Shown here: positions 52,996 to 61,212 of the stretch, in pieces
Position numbering within the stretch: the stretch's first letter is position 1
How the letters are laid out: every line of letters starts with the position of its first letter
Origin: Microbacterium invictum
GTDB taxonomy: Bacteria; Actinomycetota; Actinomycetes; Actinomycetales; Microbacteriaceae
Reading direction: 5' to 3'
DNA: 64,000 nt
Assembly: GCF_034421375.1 (NCBI RefSeq)
Contig: NZ_CP139779.1
Coordinates: 2,914,001 to 2,978,000 of the forward strand
The notes under the pieces: model-generated
Told to the model about the DNA's origin: nothing
Databases searched by the model: none
The model's input: the letters and a program-made list of their open reading frames with translations, nothing else
Made by a program: the position numbers and the translations under genes

Positions 52996-54959
52996 GCGGT
53001 GGCTTCGACCCACTGGTACCGAGGGAGATCGACCTGCCGACCCACGTACCGCTCGACATCGATGTCCGGGAGGGCGAAGCGGCCGAGCGGTTGGACGACG
53101 CGAAGATCTTCGCCGCCCCGGACGACCCCGCCGATGTGCCGCGCTGGCGGGAGCAACTGTCGGCGTGGCGCGAGGGAGCCCGTCTGCGGCACGGGGCTCC
53201 GACTCGATACGACGATCCTCGCTCGGCCTGGTCGAGTCGCTGCTTCACGATCGCCCAGGTGTGGCTCTGGGACGAGCAGTTCTTCGATTTCGATGAGCAG
53301 CGGTTCACTCCCGAACGGTTCCTCGAGGACGCCCGGGTGCGGTTCGGCGGGCTCGACGGGGTCGTGCTGTGGCATGCGTACCCCGTGATCGGGATAGATG
53401 ACCGGAATCAGTGGGACTACTACCGCGCGCCCGGTCTGCGAGAGGCGGCCGAAACACTCCGGTCGGCGGGAATCGCGGTGTTCGTCGACTACAACCCGTG
53501 GGACACCGGCACACGGCGCGGCGGCGACGATGCTAGCGAGCTCGCGGCCGTGGTGCGCGAACTCGGCGCGGACGGAGTATTCCTGGACACCCTCAAGAAG
53601 GCCGAACCCGACCTGATCGCCACGCTCGACGCGGCACGGCCGGGCATCGGTCTCGAGGGCGAATCGAAGCTGGCGACCGAGCGCATCGCCGACCACACGC
53701 TGTCCTGGGCCCAGTGGTTCGCCGACACCGACCCCCCGGGGGTGTTGCGGGCGCGCTGGTTCGAGCGCCGCCACATGCAGCACCACATCCGACGCTGGCA
53801 CCGCGATCACAGCGCCGAACTGCGCTCAGCGTGGATCAACGGCGTCGGCATGATGGTGTGGGAGGTCGTCTTCGGGGTGTGGGTGGGGTGGAACCCGCGG
53901 GACGCGGGAACCCTGCGTCGGATGCTGCCTGTGCAACGTACCTTCCACCGCTGGCTCACCGACGGGCACTGGATGCCGCTGGCCGTCACTCAGGGGTCCG
54001 TCACGGCGTCTTCGTTCACTCTGGATGGCGTCGCGCTGTACACCTTCGCCAACTCGGGCGACGAGGATGTGTCATACCGGCCCGCGAAGGCGGGGACATG
54101 GATCGGTCTGCATGACGATGCGGCCGACGCTGCCCCGCCCACCTCGTTCGTCGTCCCCGCCCACGGAATCGCCGCAGCTGTGCTGGTCACCGACGGAGCC
54201 CAGCAGCCTGCCGAGGTCGACATCGCCCGGCGCATGCTGTCGGGCGTGAGTCATGAACGAGACGCCTCCTTCGCGCATCGCCGCCCCGAGCGGCTGACGC
54301 CGCCTCGTTGGGGCGGACCGACGGCCGACGCGACCGAAAGAGAGCGGGCTCGCCGCGACACGGTCGTCGCCGCGGCCGGGCAGCACTCACTGACCGTCCG
54401 CTATCGTGCCCGCGAGACCGGTATGTACGACGGCGCGCCGTATGTGGACGAGTGGAAGCCCCTTCCGCCTCGCCTCCACGACCTCCGCACGATGGAGCGG
54501 CTCGTCGAACTCCGCAGGCCGGTGCGCGTGGCTACTCGAGAAGTCTCGGAGAAGGACTATGACCTGTTCCTGCACGCTCTCGGCGAAGCATCCGATTTCG
54601 ACGCGCCATCGGACGAGCGGCCCGCCACCCGGGTCACCCTCGCGAAGGCCCGAGCCTATGCGGCGTGGCTGGGAGGACGACTTCCGAGTGAGGACGAGTG
54701 GCAGCTCGCCGCTGCGCTCCCCGGTTTCGAGCGTCGCAGGCCGCAGGTGTGGAACTGGACGGAGTCGGAGCACAGCGACGGTCGATCGCGCTTCGTGATG
54801 CTGAAGGGCGGAAGCGTGCACCGATCGGAAGGCTCGGACTGGTATTTCGATGGCGGGGTGAAGGGCGCCGATTTCGCGGCGAAGCTTCTGCTGCCTGGGC
54901 TCGGGGTCGACGCTTCGACGTCTATCGGATTCCGCGTGTGCTGGGATGAGGACCTGTGA
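52992..54959 (+). CDS. putative glycosidase barrel fused to an FGE/SUMF1-like domain
   Basis: 655 residues. The N-terminal ~400 residues look like an alpha-amylase/GH-type barrel: LDGVVLWHAYPVIG, GIAVFVDYNPWD, GADGVFLDTLK (about 195) and GLEGESKLA (about 219) resemble strand-end catalytic motifs, and a small beta domain follows (FTLDGVALYTFANSG). The C-terminal ~165 residues have the formylglycine-generating-enzyme fold pattern: SEKDYDLFLHALG, RVTLAKARAYAAWLGGRLPSEDEWQLAAA, WNWTESE, LKGGS and GFRVCW. Only one of the two copper-binding cysteines of true FGE is visible, so this domain may bind sugars instead. I know no standard family with this order. Confidence 0.65.
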   Translation: MSGGFDPLVPREIDLPTHVPLDIDVREGEAAERLDDAKIFAAPDDPADVPRWREQLSAWREGARLRHGAPTRYDDPRSAWSSRCFTIAQVWLWDEQFFDFDEQRFTPERFLEDARVRFGGLDGVVLWHAYPVIGIDDRNQWDYYRAPGLREAAETLRSAGIAVFVDYNPWDTGTRRGGDDASELAAVVRELGADGVFLDTLKKAEPDLIATLDAARPGIGLEGESKLATERIADHTLSWAQWFADTDPPGVLRARWFERRHMQHHIRRWHRDHSAELRSAWINGVGMMVWEVVFGVWVGWNPRDAGTLRRMLPVQRTFHRWLTDGHWMPLAVTQGSVTASSFTLDGVALYTFANSGDEDVSYRPAKAGTWIGLHDDAADAAPPTSFVVPAHGIAAAVLVTDGAQQPAEVDIARRMLSGVSHERDASFAHRRPERLTPPRWGGPTADATERERARRDTVVAAAGQHSLTVRYRARETGMYDGAPYVDEWKPLPPRLHDLRTMERLVELRRPVRVATREVSEKDYDLFLHALGEASDFDAPSDERPATRVTLAKARAYAAWLGGRLPSEDEWQLAAALPGFERRRPQVWNWTESEHSDGRSRFVMLKGGSVHRSEGSDWYFDGGVKGADFAAKLLLPGLGVDASTSIGFRVCWDEDL

Positions 54960-56143
54960 CGCCGCTTCAGGGACTCCGTGTCATCGATATCTCCACCCTG
55001 TTCGCGGGTCCCATGGCCGCGATGCACCTCGGCGACATGGGTGCCGAGGTGATCAAGGTCGAGCACCCGCGGCGTCCGGATCCGGCGCGCGGGCACGGGC
55101 CGAGCCGTGATGGGCACAATCTGTGGTGGAAGACCCTGGGGCGCAACAAGCGCACGATCACCCTCGACCTCCACACCGACGGCGGGCGCGAGATCATGGC
55201 GAAACTGGCGACGCGATCAGACGTCGTCATCGAGAATTTCCGACCGGGCACGCTCGAGCGCTGGGGCTTGGGGTACGGCGAGTTGTCATCAGCCAACCCC
55301 GGGCTCGTGCTCGCCCGCGTCAGCGGCTTCGGGCAGGTCGGTCCGTATCGGGATCGCCCAGGGTTCGGAACACTCGCTGAGGCGATGAGCGGCTTCGCGG
55401 CCGCTACGGGAGAACCGGATGGGCCGCCGACGCTGCCGCCGTTCGGGCTGGCGGACGGGATCGCGTCACTCGCCACCGCGTACGCCATCATGGTCGCACT
55501 GCGATCGCGCGACCGTGACGGGCAGGGGCAGGAGATCGACGTGGCCATCATCGAACCGATTCTGGCGATGCTCGGCCCGCAGATCACCCGCTGGGATCAG
55601 CTGAGGTCCGTGCAACCGCGCACCGGGAACAGGTCGGCGAACAACGCACCGCGCAACGTCTACCGCACCGCGGACGGGGCGTGGGTCGCGGTGTCGACGA
55701 GCGCGCAGTCCATCGCCGAACGCGTGATGCACCTCGTAGGCCGTCCCGACCTCACGCGGGAGCCGTGGTTCCGCAGTGGCGCCGAACGAGCGGAGCACGC
55801 CGACGAGCTCGACGACGCTGTCGGCGGTTGGATCGCCCGCCACGATCGCGCCACCGTCATCCGCGCCTTCGAGGAGGCCCAGGCGGCCGTAGCACCGGTG
55901 TACGACGCGAGCGACATCATGAGCGACCCGCAGTACGCCGCGATCGGCACCGTCCGCCGGCTCCCCGACCCCGACCTCGGCGACGTCGCCGTCCAGGGGC
56001 CGCTCTTCCGGCTGTCGAAGGATGGGGACGGCATCGCATTCACGGGGCGCGCGCACGGTGCCGACACCGAGGAAGTGCTTCGAGAGCTCGGATACTCCCA
56101 CGAAGCGGTCCGGTCGCTGCGCACCGAGGGGACGATCGCGTGA
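54956..56143 (+). CDS. class III CoA-transferase (CaiB/BaiF family)
   Basis: 395 residues, GTG start in a GTGA overlap. LRVIDISTLFAGPMAAMHLGDMGAEVIKVE is the family opening, NKRTITLDLHTDGGRE and VVIENFRPGTLERWGLGY follow, and PFGLADGIASLATAYAIM holds the catalytic aspartate (about residue 166). The enzyme moves CoA from a donor such as succinyl-CoA to a carboxylic acid. Paired with the lyase that follows, it recalls itaconate, citramalate or malate pathways (transferase plus CoA-ester lyase), but the hydratase of those pathways is absent here. Confidence 0.9.
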   Translation: MTPLQGLRVIDISTLFAGPMAAMHLGDMGAEVIKVEHPRRPDPARGHGPSRDGHNLWWKTLGRNKRTITLDLHTDGGREIMAKLATRSDVVIENFRPGTLERWGLGYGELSSANPGLVLARVSGFGQVGPYRDRPGFGTLAEAMSGFAAATGEPDGPPTLPPFGLADGIASLATAYAIMVALRSRDRDGQGQEIDVAIIEPILAMLGPQITRWDQLRSVQPRTGNRSANNAPRNVYRTADGAWVAVSTSAQSIAERVMHLVGRPDLTREPWFRSGAERAEHADELDDAVGGWIARHDRATVIRAFEEAQAAVAPVYDASDIMSDPQYAAIGTVRRLPDPDLGDVAVQGPLFRLSKDGDGIAFTGRAHGADTEEVLRELGYSHEAVRSLRTEGTIA

Positions 56144-56988
56144 CCGCGCTGGCGACGCTCGCCCTTCTCTATGCACCCGGCGACCGGCCCGATCTCGTCG
56201 TGAAGGCCCTCTCGTCGCCTCTCGCCGACGGTGTGATCATCGACCTCGAGGACGCGGTGGCGCCGACGGCGAAGACCGCGGCGCGCGCAGCGCTCCGCGA
56301 CCTGCCCCTCAGGGAAGCGGAGGCCTCCGGGATGCGGGTGCAGGTGCGCATCAACCCCGCGGGAACCCCCTGGCACGCTGATGATCTCGCCGCGATAGCC
56401 CGCCTGGCGCCATCCGTTGCTGTTCGCGTGCCGAAGGTCGACACGCCGGACGAGCTGCGAGCGGTGTCGGCGGCGGCCGGCCGGCGGGAGGTCCACGCGC
56501 TGCTCGAAACCGCTCTCGGAGTGGAGCGCGCCTTCGAGATCGCGAGCGCCGGCGTCGCGTCGATCGGACTCGGGGAAGCCGACCTGCGCTCCGAACTCGG
56601 AGTACCGGCCGAGGATCTCGACGCAGGCATGGCATGGGCGCGCAGTCGCATCGTGAATGCATCGGCAGCGGCCGGAATCGCGCAGCCGCTCATGAGCGCA
56701 TTCACGAACGTCTCCGACCTCGACGGTCTGGAGCGAAGCTGCCGACGCGGGCGTGCGCTCGGGCTCGCCGGGCGCGCCGCCATCCACCCCCGTCAGCTCC
56801 CCGTCATCAGGTCGGTGTTCGCTCCCACCGAGGATGAGATCGACGGTGCGCGTGCCGTGCTGGACCGTGTGAAGGCCGCTCAAATGATGGGAGCGGGGAC
56901 GGTTGTGCTGGAGGACGGCACCTTTCTGGATGCCGCCATGATCAGAGCCGCACAGCGAGTGGTGGCACTCGGGGAACGGCTGCGATGA
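56140..56988 (+). CDS. HpcH/HpaI-type CoA-ester lyase (citrate lyase beta-like)
   Basis: 282 residues, GTG start in a GTGA overlap. LLYAPGDRPDLVVKALSS, GVIIDLEDAVAPTAK, LLETALGVERAFEIA (metal-binding Glu near 122), GEADLRSELG (metal-binding Asp near 148) and GRAAIHPRQLPVI match the CitE/malyl-CoA/citramalyl-CoA lyase branch. It would cleave a 3-hydroxy-acyl-CoA to acetyl-CoA or propionyl-CoA plus a keto acid. It is the last gene of the operon; palindromes follow at 57003-57056. Confidence 0.88.
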   Translation: MTALATLALLYAPGDRPDLVVKALSSPLADGVIIDLEDAVAPTAKTAARAALRDLPLREAEASGMRVQVRINPAGTPWHADDLAAIARLAPSVAVRVPKVDTPDELRAVSAAAGRREVHALLETALGVERAFEIASAGVASIGLGEADLRSELGVPAEDLDAGMAWARSRIVNASAAAGIAQPLMSAFTNVSDLDGLERSCRRGRALGLAGRAAIHPRQLPVIRSVFAPTEDEIDGARAVLDRVKAAQMMGAGTVVLEDGTFLDAAMIRAAQRVVALGERLR

Positions 56989-57029
56989 CGCGGGTCCGGG
57001 GGCGATCAGCCTGATCGGAGAGTAGCTGA

Positions 57030-57056
57030 GTTCGTACATAGATTCTATGTGTGAAC
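57030..57056. repeat. imperfect palindrome before the DUF222/HNH gene
   Basis: GTTCGTACATAG, ATT, CTATGTGTGAAC, paired at 10 of 12 positions. A smaller perfect palindrome (CGATCAG-C-CTGATCG) lies at 57003-57017. They may end the catabolic operon or bind a regulator of the HNH gene. A further AACCCC...GGGGTTTT stem ends at about 57121. Confidence 0.45.
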
Positions 57057-57124
57057 TACGTTTCGGCAGTCGATGTCGGAACCCCCTGCGATGATGTGGG
57101 TAGGTCATCGGGACGGGGTTTTCA

Positions 57125-58558
57125 GTGGACGCGGACGAGAAGCGGCGGCGGGCGGAGGACAAGCGCGCCGGGGTGTTCGCGGACGAGCTCGCTCGGTTGC
57201 ATCGGCGTCGGGCGGCGTTGGAGGCGAAGGAGACCCGGCTGCTCGCCGACGCGTACGCGCTCACCCTGGAGCAGCGGTCACGAATCGGGTCGGTGTCCTC
57301 GCGGGAGCGGGACATCCCGCTGCGATCCATAGCGCTCGAGCTGGGGATGGCGGTCAGGGTGAATGACCGATCGATGCAGTCCCAGATGCACGACGCCTAC
57401 GAACTGATCGAGTTGTTCCCCCAGACGATGGCGGCGCTGGTGGAGGGGCGGGTGACCAGGGCGCATGCGCAGGTGATCCAGGACGCCGGGCGGGTGATCG
57501 AGGACCCCGACGATCGGGCTAGTTTCGAGCAGATCGTATTGGTGGAGGCGGAGCGGCAGACGGTGCCGCGGACGAAGAAGTACGCCATCCAGCGCGCCGC
57601 GGTGTTGGACCCGAGGCCCCTGCAGGAACGACACGACACCGCGATCCGGGAACGGCGGGTGTGGGTCACCGACCTCGACGACACCCTGTCGACCCTGACA
57701 ATCCTGGGCGGGAACGTGTACATCCACGGGGTGTACCACCGGCTCACCGGGCAGGGCACCACGATCAAGGACGTCGACCGCGCCAAACGACGCGAGTATG
57801 CCGTTGCGCAGGGTGACGCCGACGCGAACGACGGGAGCGGCGGCCCAGGATCCGGGTCGGGATCGGGGTTCGGGCTCGGTGAGACCGGGACAGACGACAA
57901 CGTGATCGGGAGCGGAGAGACCGCGGAGCCGTGGTTCGACGACCGGTCGCTGGATGAGATCCGCTGCGACCTCGCCCTCGACATGCTCCTCACCGGGTCC
58001 CCCACCATCGACCCCACCGACGGGGCGAAGGGCGGGCTCGGGAAGATCCGGGCCGAGGTGCAGATCACCATCCCGATCACCACCCTCACCGGGGTAACGA
58101 ACTCCGGGGCCGAGTTGAACGGGGTGACTCCAGTGGACCCCGAGACCGCGAGACGGATGGCGGGAACCGCGAGAGTGTCGGAGCGGGTGATGACCGACCC
58201 CATCACCGGCGTCGTCACCGCAGTCGACCGATACGTGCCCCATCCGTCGCAGACGAGGTTCCTCAACGCCCGAGACGTCACCTGCCGAACACCCGGATGC
58301 CGCAGACCCGCACGACACTGCGACAAAGACCACTCCACAGACTTCGCGCTAGGTGGACCGACCTCCAACGACAACCTGTGCAACGAATGCGCCCGACACC
58401 ACACGCTCAAACACGCCACGAATTGGCATGTGGAACAGCTCCGCGGCGGAGTGCTGAAGTTCACCAGCCCGGGCGGGAAGAACTACGACAGCCATCCACC
58501 CTCACGGGTCGCATTCGTCCCCGCCGACGACGGCGGATACGGCGTCGCCCCCTTCTGA
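57125..58558 (+). CDS. DUF222 domain HNH endonuclease-like protein (13E12 type)
   Basis: 477 residues from a GTG after an ACGGGG. The N-terminal coiled, charged region (ADEKRRRAEDKRAGVFADEL) and the middle DUF222 domain are followed by the HNH nuclease motif CRTPGCRRPARHCDKDHSTDFALGG with CNECARHHTLKH, where two cysteines on each side bind zinc. A glycine-serine-rich spacer lies near residues 235-260. Such genes are multicopy in actinobacteria and often behave like mobile or repeated elements. The biological role is not settled. Confidence 0.88.
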   Translation: MDADEKRRRAEDKRAGVFADELARLHRRRAALEAKETRLLADAYALTLEQRSRIGSVSSRERDIPLRSIALELGMAVRVNDRSMQSQMHDAYELIELFPQTMAALVEGRVTRAHAQVIQDAGRVIEDPDDRASFEQIVLVEAERQTVPRTKKYAIQRAAVLDPRPLQERHDTAIRERRVWVTDLDDTLSTLTILGGNVYIHGVYHRLTGQGTTIKDVDRAKRREYAVAQGDADANDGSGGPGSGSGSGFGLGETGTDDNVIGSGETAEPWFDDRSLDEIRCDLALDMLLTGSPTIDPTDGAKGGLGKIRAEVQITIPITTLTGVTNSGAELNGVTPVDPETARRMAGTARVSERVMTDPITGVVTAVDRYVPHPSQTRFLNARDVTCRTPGCRRPARHCDKDHSTDFALGGPTSNDNLCNECARHHTLKHATNWHVEQLRGGVLKFTSPGGKNYDSHPPSRVAFVPADDGGYGVAPF

Positions 58559-58582
58559 CGCATGGCCTCACTCAACTATCGC

Positions 58583-58618
58583 GGGGTGGGTGACGGCCCT
58601 TGCGACGTCACCCGCCCC
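58583..58618. terminator. bidirectional terminator hairpin
   Basis: GGGGTGGGTGACG, 10-bp loop, CGTCACCCGCCCC. Thirteen pairs with one G-U, placed between the convergent ends of the HNH gene (58558) and the dehydrogenase gene (58643). Confidence 0.75.
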
Positions 58619-58642
58619 GGCGCGGGATCAACGGAACGAGGG

Positions 58643-59428
58643 TCAGTACTTCGCCGACTGCCCGCCGTCGATAGGGATGACGGCCGCGTTGACGTACGAC
58701 GAGTCGTCGGAGAGGAGGAATGCGACGACCGAGGCGATCTCGGGGGCCTCGCCGTAGCGCTTGGTGGGGTTCGCCTGAATGAACTGCTCTGCCGCCTGGC
58801 GGGGGTTCTCGGGGTCGATCTGCTTCATCGAGTTCTCGACCATCGGGGTCCAGATCGCTCCGGGAGCGACGGCGTTGATGCGCACACCGAACTCGCCGTA
58901 CTCGACGCCCGAGTTGCGGGTGAGGCCGACCACGCCGTGCTTGGCGGCGGCATAGCCCGACTGACGCCCCACACCGCGGATGCCACCGACGCTCGCCGTG
59001 TTCACGACGGCGCCGCTCCCCTGCTCGCGCATGACCTTGAGCACCTTCTCGAGGCCGAGGAAGACCCCGCGCAGGTTGATCGACACCACACGGTCGAACT
59101 CTGCGGCCGAGAAGTCCTCGGTGAGGTTCTGCTTGCCCTCGATGCCGGCGTTGTTGAAGAAGCCGTCGATGCGGCCGAAAGCCGCGAGGGTCTCGTCGAC
59201 GTAGCGCTGGGTGTCGTCCTCGCTCGAAACGTCGGCGGTGACAGTGACGAGCTTGGCGTCGGAGGCGACATCGCGAACGGCCTGAACCGTGGCATCCAGC
59301 CCGTCCTTCGACACGTCGACGAGCGAGAGGTTCGCACCCTCCGAGGCCAGTCGCACCGCGGTCGCGCGGCCGAGGCCTGAGCCGGCTCCGGTGATGAGGA
59401 CGGTGCGGTCGGTGAATCGTTCGGTCAT
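58643..59428 (-). CDS. short-chain dehydrogenase/reductase
   Basis: 261 residues from the ATG at 59428 with GAAAGGCGAGAG upstream. VLITGAGSGLGRATAVRLA is the NAD(P)-binding loop, DVS with the following Asp suggests NAD preference, NNAGIEG, NTASVGGI with the catalytic Ser, and YAAAKHG with Tyr and Lys complete the classical SDR set. It resembles glucose-1-dehydrogenase- and 3-oxoacyl-ACP-reductase-like SDRs; the substrate is unknown. It diverges from the ohrR gene. Confidence 0.9.
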   Translation of the reverse strand: MTERFTDRTVLITGAGSGLGRATAVRLASEGANLSLVDVSKDGLDATVQAVRDVASDAKLVTVTADVSSEDDTQRYVDETLAAFGRIDGFFNNAGIEGKQNLTEDFSAAEFDRVVSINLRGVFLGLEKVLKVMREQGSGAVVNTASVGGIRGVGRQSGYAAAKHGVVGLTRNSGVEYGEFGVRINAVAPGAIWTPMVENSMKQIDPENPRQAAEQFIQANPTKRYGEAPEIASVVAFLLSDDSSYVNAAVIPIDGGQSAKY

Positions 59429-59554
59429 GTCTCTCGCCTTTCGTCTCGAGACATCCGGCCCTTGCTTTCTGAGCAGCCGACCGGATGCCTCATCTGTGCG
59501 CTTCTCTTGGTCCAACCAGCACCACCCTGGTCTATTCCGATGCATAGGTATCGG

Positions 59555-59579
59555 TTGCGCACAATTTAGTTGCGTGCAA
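59555..59579. promoter_or_regulatory. probable OhrR operator
   Basis: TTGCGCACAA, TTTAG, TTGCGTGCAA: an imperfect inverted repeat (8 of 10) ending 10 bp before the ohrR start. Position and AT-centred shape fit binding by a MarR/OhrR repressor that also controls the adjacent ohr. Confidence 0.55.
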
Positions 59580-59589
59580 TGCTTCTGCC

Positions 59590-60039
59590 ATGACCGCCGT
59601 TGCGCTCGACGATTTCGTCTGCTTCGCGATGTACACCGCCTCACATGCGACCACTCAGGCATACCGCGAGGTGCTGAAGCCGTGGTCGCTGACCTATCCG
59701 CAGTACCTCGCCATGGTCGTGCTCGCCACCGGCGAGCGCACCGTCCGTTCGCTCGGCGAAGAGCTGCACCTCGACTCGGGGACCCTCTCCCCACTCCTCC
59801 GCCGTCTCGAAGCGCGCGGCCTCGTCGACCGTCGCCGGGACGACATCGACGAGCGGCTGGTCCGGGTCAGCCTCACCGAGGAGGGACGGTCGGTCTACGC
59901 CGACCTCGTGGCGGCGGCGGGATGCCTCGTGCCGGCGTTTCTCGACAGTGGCCGCAGCGTGCCCGAGCTCCTCGCGCAGCTGAACGCGATCACCGCGAAC
60001 ATGCGGGCGCTCGCGGGCGAGCTTCGCGCCGCCTCCTGA
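59590..60039 (+). CDS. ohrR: MarR-family peroxide-sensing regulator
   Basis: 149 residues. DFVCFAMYTASHATTQAYREVLKPWSLTYPQYLAM places a cysteine near residue 11, where OhrR has its peroxide-sensing cysteine, and the tyrosines that contact it are present. The winged helix reads LGEELHLDSGTLSPLLRRLEARGLVDR. It represses ohr until organic hydroperoxide oxidises the cysteine. It lies 52 bp before ohr on the same strand. Confidence 0.9.
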   Translation: MTAVALDDFVCFAMYTASHATTQAYREVLKPWSLTYPQYLAMVVLATGERTVRSLGEELHLDSGTLSPLLRRLEARGLVDRRRDDIDERLVRVSLTEEGRSVYADLVAAAGCLVPAFLDSGRSVPELLAQLNAITANMRALAGELRAAS

Positions 60040-60091
60040 CGCGCGTCGCCGCAGCATCCGTCATCTCTTCATCCCCCACGAAAGGACACTC

Positions 60092-60514
60092 ATGGACGCC
60101 CTCTACACCGCAGAAGCCCTTGCCACCGGCGGAGGCCGCGACGGCCACGTGCGCACCGCCGACGGGATTCTCGACACCGACGTGCGCGTGCCGAAGGAGA
60201 TGGGCGGCGCGGGCGGCGCACCGAACCCCGAGCTGCTGTTCGCCGCGGGGTACGCGGCGTGCTTCCACAGCGCGCTGCAGAGCGTCGCGCGGGCGCAGAA
60301 AGTGAAGATCGACGGCTCGAGCGTCGGGTCGCGCGTGTCGCTCGGGTCGAACGGCAACGGCGGGTTCGAGCTCGCGGTGCTGCTCGAGGTCGTGGTCCCG
60401 GGCGTGGAGGCCGAGGTCGCCCAGCAGCTCGCCGACGCCGCCCACCAGGTGTGCCCCTACTCGAACGCGACGCGCGGCAACATCGAGGTCACGGTCTCGG
60501 TCGTCGACGACTGA
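60092..60514 (+). CDS. ohr: organic hydroperoxide resistance protein
   Basis: 140 residues with GAAAGGA before the ATG. DALYTAEALATGGGRDGHV, PELLFAAGYAACFHSAL with the peroxidatic cysteine (about residue 56), and DAAHQVCPYSNATRGN with the resolving cysteine (about 121) identify an Ohr/OsmC enzyme. It reduces organic hydroperoxides in the cytoplasm using lipoyl-dependent thiols. Its regulator lies directly upstream. Confidence 0.95.
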   Translation: MDALYTAEALATGGGRDGHVRTADGILDTDVRVPKEMGGAGGAPNPELLFAAGYAACFHSALQSVARAQKVKIDGSSVGSRVSLGSNGNGGFELAVLLEVVVPGVEAEVAQQLADAAHQVCPYSNATRGNIEVTVSVVDD

Positions 60515-60532
60515 TCGGCGGCGGCTCTGTTT

Positions 60533-60967
60533 TCACACGCTGAGCGGCACCCTCCGGACGAATCGGCGCTGCCAGGGCGTCTCGACCGCTCCGGGTCGGT
60601 AGGTCGCCCGGACCCACGCGACCGCCTCGCCGGCCGGCACACCGTCGAATCGGGCGAGGAGGGCGAGAGCGGTTCCGGTGCGACCGGTGCCGCCGTCGCA
60701 CGCGATCTCGACCCGGTCCGTCGCGGCCCGGTCGTAGGCCTCGCGAAGCGCATCGATCGCGTCTGACGGCGTGCGGGGCAGACGGAAGTCGGGCCACGCG
60801 ACCCACCGAGAGGGCCAGCGCTCCTCGTGGAGGCGCGCGGTGAGGTAGACGCCGAAGTCCGGCAAAGGCCCAACGTCCGTCGAGCCGCCCCGCAGACCGC
60901 GCCCGCGGATCTGCCGCCCACTCGGCAACGTCACCACGCCCGTGAGATCGGGCCACCACGGTGTCAT
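60533..60967 (-). CDS. small dual-specificity/tyrosine-type protein phosphatase
   Basis: 144 residues from the ATG at 60967. WPDFRLP and the loop ACDGGTGRTGTAL give the C-x5-R-T signature of cysteine phosphatases, with the catalytic cysteine near residue 86. In most relatives the residue before Cys is His; here it is Ala. ATGs at 60979, 60988 and 61078 are in frame, but the added sequence is low-complexity and the family normally starts near here. It ends 18 bp from the convergent ohr gene. Confidence 0.75.
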   Translation of the reverse strand: MTPWWPDLTGVVTLPSGRQIRGRGLRGGSTDVGPLPDFGVYLTARLHEERWPSRWVAWPDFRLPRTPSDAIDALREAYDRAATDRVEIACDGGTGRTGTALALLARFDGVPAGEAVAWVRATYRPGAVETPWQRRFVRRVPLSV

Positions 60968-61212
60968 CCGTGGGCTCATCGGGGTCATCCGTGCGCTTAT
61001 CGGGCCGGGGCCGCGATGAGGGTGATCGCGGCCGGGCGAGGGGATGCCCGAGGCGTCGTCGCCCGACGTGGTGGTCATGGTGCGGTTCTACCACCCGACG
61101 GGAGCGTCGTCGACGGATTCACGGTGTGATCCGTCCCGCACCCGGTGGATCGTCGCGGCGACTCGGCGCCCCCACGGTGACGGGTGTCTCCACCGAGGAG
61201 CACACTGAGCAC

